Assembly (NCBI GenBank): GCA_963677225.1
Contig: OY781923.1
Location: 2,604,001 to 2,668,000 of the forward strand
DNA length: 64,000 nucleotides
Direction of reading: 5' to 3'
Source: SABI01 sp028532915
Lineage (GTDB): Bacteria > Spirochaetota > Spirochaetia > Sphaerochaetales > Sphaerochaetaceae
The stretch's first letter is position 1. Each line of letters starts with the position of its first letter. Made by a program: the position numbers and the translations under genes. The notes below the pieces were generated by a model, which saw only the letters and a program-made list of their open reading frames with translations, did not search any database and had not been told where the DNA came from. This document shows, piece by piece, positions 60,849-64,000 of this stretch.

Positions 60849-61422
60849 TTATTGTTCTGAGAAAACCAAATGAATACGATTATCGGTGGAATTGTCTTCC
60901 AGCGGCACATCGCCAGCAGTACCGGCCTTTTCAAACATCACTGTCTGCCCGAGAGGCTTTCGCCTCTTGCGCTTCAGCAGGTCGGCAAAATCTTCTGCCG
61001 GGTATCCCAGAATCAGCAGGGCTGTAACTTCGAATTCAGGCGGGATATCGAAACCTCCCCTGATTATCTCAGGGTCAAAAAGACCGACCATGACACTCCC
61101 TATACCCCTTTCTCGTGCGGCAAGCATCATATGATCACATACGATACCTATATCAAGATCGCCCGAAAGATCGGATCAGAGATTCTGTTCTATCCTGACA
61201 GACGATCAGGACTACCGGTGCACCGAACGTATTATATGCCTTCTTCACCTCATTGAGTGCGTGTTCGGAAGATGCAACGATGATACGCTGCGGCTGCCGG
61301 TTGCAGGCGGTCGGAGCCATCCTGCCCGCTTCAAGGATATAGGTAAGATCAGATTCGCTTAATTTTTTTTCAAGAAAACCCCGTGTCGTACATCGGCTCT
61401 CTGCCAATTCAAGAAACTGCAT
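60849..61422 (-). pseudogene. Nitroreductase-family gene with a frameshift
   Basis: Two consecutive reading frames together encode one nitroreductase-like FMN protein of about 190 residues. The first part starts MQFLELAESRCTTRGFLEKK and has the PTACNRQPQ motif. The second continues DLDIGIVCDHMMLAARERGIGSVMVGLFDPE in another frame and has the ILGYPAED tail. The break lies between about 61153 and 61175, where the first frame ends at a TGA, and the second has its own TGA just upstream. A single base gained or lost explains it. It may be a real pseudogene or a sequencing error. Confidence 0.8.
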
Positions 61423-61499
61423 ATTGAACCTCTTCAATTGCAACTATACAACCGTCATCTTTTTCAGGCAATCCTCAAAAATGCCGGCACAACTGAGTA

Positions 61500-61508
61500 T
61501 GTTATAAT
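61500..61508 (+). promoter_or_regulatory. Extended -10 promoter for the flavin disulfide reductase
   Basis: TGTTATAAT combines the TGn extension with a perfect TATAAT, 20 bp before the chosen ATG. No good -35 box is present, as is common for extended -10 promoters. Confidence 0.5.
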
Positions 61509-61527
61509 TCACGAAAAGGGGGCTGTC

Positions 61528-62910
61528 ATGAAATCATATGACATTATTCTCATAGGAACAGGTCAGGCCACGGGAACGATCCTGCCCTCTATGCTGGAAG
61601 CAGGATTGAAGGTAGCAGTTATCGAGAAGGATAGAGTCGGAGGGTCCTGTGTGAACTGGGGCTGCACTCCGACAAAGACTCTGGTGGCGAATGCAAAGGT
61701 TGCCTCCATGATCAGCCGGTCAGAGGACTATGGCATCGACTGTCCTTCTTTTGAAGTGAACTTTCCCGAAATGATGCGCTCGCTGAACAAAACCAGAGAC
61801 GAAAGCGAAAAGAGCTTCAGAGAGTACCTTGAAAAGGTCACAGACTTTTACAGCGGAAGCGGATCCTTCAAAGATGAACATACGATCGATGTTGAAATGA
61901 ACAGCGGCGGTATAAGTGCGATCAGGGGTGAGACGATCATCATCCATACAGGGGCAAAAGCAATAATCCCTTCACTCAAAGGAATCGGGGAGGTAACCTA
62001 TCTGACCAACAGGAGCCTGTTCTCACTGAAGGAGCTTCCCCGTCATCTGCTGATCATTGGAGGATCGTATATCGCTCTCGAAATCGGACAGATCTTCAGA
62101 CGCTTGGGAAGTGATGTATCGATTCTGGAAAAGAATGACCGGCTGATCGCACGTGAGGATCGTGATATCAGTGAAGGAATACAGAAAGTGCTGGAGGATG
62201 AGGGGATCTCGGTATGGTTGAATACACAGATAGAAAAGGTTGAAAAGGCCGGCGAAGGATTATGCGTCACCTTCGGTCAGAACGGAATAAAGAGACAGGA
62301 AGGAGCAACCCATCTTCTTGCTGCCGTCGGAAGGGCTGCGCAGTCACAAGATCTCCACTTGGAGAGAACCGGCATCGAGACTACAGAAAAAGGATATATC
62401 AAAATCAATGAATACTGTCAGACTTCACTGGAGCATGTGTATGCCTTGGGAGATGTGAACGGAGAAGGCGCCTTCACCCATACCTCGGTACATGACGGAC
62501 AGATCTTTCTCGATCACTATTTCAAAAGAGGCTCACGGTCGCTATCGTCAAGAACAGCAACCTATGCCCTGTATACGGACCCGCCGGTAGGCCGGGTGGG
62601 AATGAACGAACAGGAAGCAAAGAAAACCGGAAAAGATGTGATGGTGTGCGAAATGCCGATGAGTTCGATAGCAAGAGCTAAGGAGAAAAAGGAGACTCAG
62701 GGTAAAATCAAGATAGTCGTGGACAGAAAGACGGATGAGATCTTAGGAGCCACGATCTTCGGTGTCGGAGGAGATGAGCTCATAGGAATCATAAATGTGA
62801 TGATGCAATCACATCTTCCCTACAGTGCACTCCAGAATACCGTGATTCCTCATCCGACAGTCGGAGAGCTCATCCCGTTCATGTTCTCGTCTCTCAGACC
62901 GCTTGAATGA
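61528..62910 (+). CDS. Flavin-dependent pyridine nucleotide-disulfide oxidoreductase (lipoamide dehydrogenase/MerA type)
   Basis: The 460-residue protein has FAD binding at the start (DIILIGTGQATGTILP), the redox-active disulfide in GGSCVNWGCTPTKTL, a second Rossmann motif HLLIIGGSYIALEIGQIF near 175, the FAD motif VYALGDVNGEG near 307, and the dimer-interface His-Glu in IPHPTVGEL. It could be the lipoamide dehydrogenase of the glycine cleavage system, a mercuric-type reductase or another thiol reductase. Sequence alone does not decide. I start at the ATG after the extended -10 promoter. Its end is 7 bp from the facing ABC permease gene. Confidence 0.85.
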   Translation: MKSYDIILIGTGQATGTILPSMLEAGLKVAVIEKDRVGGSCVNWGCTPTKTLVANAKVASMISRSEDYGIDCPSFEVNFPEMMRSLNKTRDESEKSFREYLEKVTDFYSGSGSFKDEHTIDVEMNSGGISAIRGETIIIHTGAKAIIPSLKGIGEVTYLTNRSLFSLKELPRHLLIIGGSYIALEIGQIFRRLGSDVSILEKNDRLIAREDRDISEGIQKVLEDEGISVWLNTQIEKVEKAGEGLCVTFGQNGIKRQEGATHLLAAVGRAAQSQDLHLERTGIETTEKGYIKINEYCQTSLEHVYALGDVNGEGAFTHTSVHDGQIFLDHYFKRGSRSLSSRTATYALYTDPPVGRVGMNEQEAKKTGKDVMVCEMPMSSIARAKEKKETQGKIKIVVDRKTDEILGATIFGVGGDELIGIINVMMQSHLPYSALQNTVIPHPTVGELIPFMFSSLRPLE

Positions 62911-62917
62911 AGACTTT

Positions 62918-63817
62918 TTATTCGACTTTCTGTCTGTTGTAGTCGTAGATAGAATAAAAAACGATCGCAACAAGTGTGAAGATATAGGGAATGGCGAGAA
63001 TGAAATCGGAAGGAATATGCCATATCCCCTGTGCGTAGTTCGAAAAAGCTTCGGATATCCCGAAAATGAAAGAGGCAATCAGAAGACCGACCGGACGCTT
63101 TTGCCCGAGGAAGATCACTACAAGAGCGACCCACCCTTTTCCTGCTGTTATATTCGGAACGAAGGCGCCGAGATTGACACTCAACATCGCACCCGCAACC
63201 GCACTGAAGAACCCTGAGATAAGAAAGGCGATAAACTGATACCTTTTCGGAGAAAGCCCCACCGAGATCAGAGACTTCGGATAAAGACCTGTCGCCCTGA
63301 GACGAAACCCGAAAGGAGTCCGGTAGAGAACCACATAGGAAAGGAAAAGAAGAATGAAGCTGAGGTATGTAAAAAAGGTATGACCGAAAAGAAGCGGCCC
63401 GAGAACGGGAACGGCCTCTGTTCCCCGTTCAAACAATACCGGCATCTGCGGAAGTTCGGGAAAGGTCACAACGCCTTTGTTTGCAAAGATGTGAAATGAG
63501 AGGACTGTCGTAATTCCCGAGGCAAACAGGTTTGCCGCCAGGCCCGTAATAAAGACATTCGCCTTCAGATAGAGGGTGATAGAAGCTATGACGGCGGCAA
63601 GGAGCATCGAGCTTCCTGTACCGATCAGTATCGCCAGAACAATATTATGGGTAAAATGAAGTGAAACGACAGAAGAGAATGCTCCGAGAAGCATCAGTCC
63701 CTCGATCCCGATATTCAGCATTCCGGTGAGCTCCGTATAGAGTCCTCCGGTGGCCGCAAGAAGGAGCGGAGTCATGATAGTTACTGCACTGAAGATGAGA
63801 GAAGACACGGTATCCAT
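62918..63817 (-). CDS. ABC transporter permease, nucleoside/BmpA type (YufQ-like)
   Basis: The 299-residue inner-membrane permease has about eight to ten hydrophobic helices and the family pattern ELTGMLNIGIEGLMLLGAF near 29, LTGLAANLFASGITT-like segment near 92, and GKGWVALVVIFLGQKRPVG near 224. Such permeases import purine nucleosides together with a Bmp lipoprotein and a fused ATPase. Its ATG overlaps the stop of the upstream permease gene (TGATG). Confidence 0.9.
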   Translation of the reverse strand: MDTVSSLIFSAVTIMTPLLLAATGGLYTELTGMLNIGIEGLMLLGAFSSVVSLHFTHNIVLAILIGTGSSMLLAAVIASITLYLKANVFITGLAANLFASGITTVLSFHIFANKGVVTFPELPQMPVLFERGTEAVPVLGPLLFGHTFFTYLSFILLFLSYVVLYRTPFGFRLRATGLYPKSLISVGLSPKRYQFIAFLISGFFSAVAGAMLSVNLGAFVPNITAGKGWVALVVIFLGQKRPVGLLIASFIFGISEAFSNYAQGIWHIPSDFILAIPYIFTLVAIVFYSIYDYNRQKVE

Positions 63818-64000
63818 CAGATTCTCCTCTTTTTAAGGCCCAGCCGCTGCAGCGTCACAGAAGAGACAAGGAAGAAGACTGTTGCCTGGACAATCGAAGA
63901 GAGCTCGAAGGTAACATCACTGTAGAGCATCGCGCTGCGGGCTCCGGATTCAATATATGCGAAAAAGAGTGCAGCGGGGATCACGGCAAACGGACGATAC
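63817..64000 (-). CDS. ABC transporter permease, C-terminal part (YufP-like)
   Basis: Only the last 60 or so codons lie in the window. The frame ends with ...SSVTLQRLGLKKRRI and a TGA that shares a base with the next start codon. The segment FAVIPAALFFAYIESGARSA and the hydrophobic SIVQATVFFLVSSV stretch match the C-terminal helices of the first permease of nucleoside-type ABC importers. The ATPase and binding-protein genes should lie further right, outside the window. Confidence 0.8.
   Translation of the reverse strand, partial: YRPFAVIPAALFFAYIESGARSAMLYSDVTFELSSIVQATVFFLVSSVTLQRLGLKKRRI

Noticed and set aside
58444..60850. Integrated element with attachment-site repeats at tRNA-Arg
   Set aside because: No copy of the tRNA 3' end was found downstream of the membrane module, and no integrase is present, so integration at the tRNA is not shown.
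61528..62910. Mercuric reductase merA
   Set aside because: There is no N-terminal heavy-metal domain, no C-terminal vicinal cysteine pair and no mer neighbours. Only the general disulfide-reductase fold is supported.
1..64000. CRISPR array, insertion sequence or prophage
   Set aside because: I saw no regularly spaced repeats, transposase, integrase or phage structural genes on either strand.

Overview
The window looks like chromosomal DNA of a spirochaete, most likely a Sphaerochaeta/Treponema-type organism. The evidence is the FabV-type enoyl reductase resembling the Treponema denticola enzyme, a DUF4954 protein, a long-form SHMT, a TrpRS with a Thermotoga-type cysteine cluster, and substrate-binding proteins whose leaders end in FAQG or FANGQ. 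Genes are densely packed on both strands with strong AGGAG ribosome sites, some TTG/GTG starts and sigma70-like TTGACA-N17-TATAAT promoters. I see no IS element, prophage or CRISPR array. Genus-level assignment is inference.

Left part (1-16 kb): a minus-strand cluster holds two GntR regulators, the two subunits of a class I fumarase/tartrate dehydratase and a TRAP solute-binding protein, with a perfect 28-bp palindrome on the enzyme promoter. It is followed by an amino-acid nitrogen region: an RpiR regulator, an N-formylglutamate amidohydrolase, an APC permease, a glutamine-synthetase-like enzyme paired with an amidohydrolase (a split version of the FluG fusion), an SPFH/NfeD pair, a GGDEF protein, arginine deiminase, and a TIGR00300 protein of the alternative ornithine cyclodeaminase type. 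The last two are divergent and could together take arginine to citrulline and ornithine to proline.

Middle part (16-39 kb): transporters (MFS, DMT, Na/Pi), a threonine-synthase-like enzyme, pyruvate kinase and an orphan radical SAM protein lead to a type II fatty-acid module. The minus-strand operon fabH-fabD-fabG-fabF-fabZ-fabV faces the plus-strand operon accB-accC-accD-accA across a short promoter region, where a 14-bp palindrome forms both -35 boxes. Next is a minus-strand run trpS-azlC-azlD-DUF4954-unknown.

Right part (39-64 kb): a run glyA-gcvH-outer-membrane protein-gcvPA-gcvPB-FAD/Fe-S oxidoreductase-dihydropyrimidinase lacks gcvT. Upstream of it, on the other strand, a strong promoter drives a rod-foldable RNA of about 175 nt just before rsgA (6S-like candidate). 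Then come an RNHCP protein, an unknown methyltransferase, infA, an Smr protein, a CBS-ACT protein, a complete livJHMGF branched-chain amino-acid ABC transporter, tRNA-Arg(CCT), an unknown two-gene membrane module, a frameshifted nitroreductase, a flavin disulfide reductase, and two permeases of a nucleoside-type ABC importer running off the end.

All eight convergent protein-gene pairs overlap at their 3' ends or lie within 7 bp of each other, leaving no room for intergenic terminators. The items most worth following up are the RNA before rsgA, the CrtI-like/Fe-S fusion in the gcv/hydA run, the split FluG pair, and the membrane module next to tRNA-Arg.
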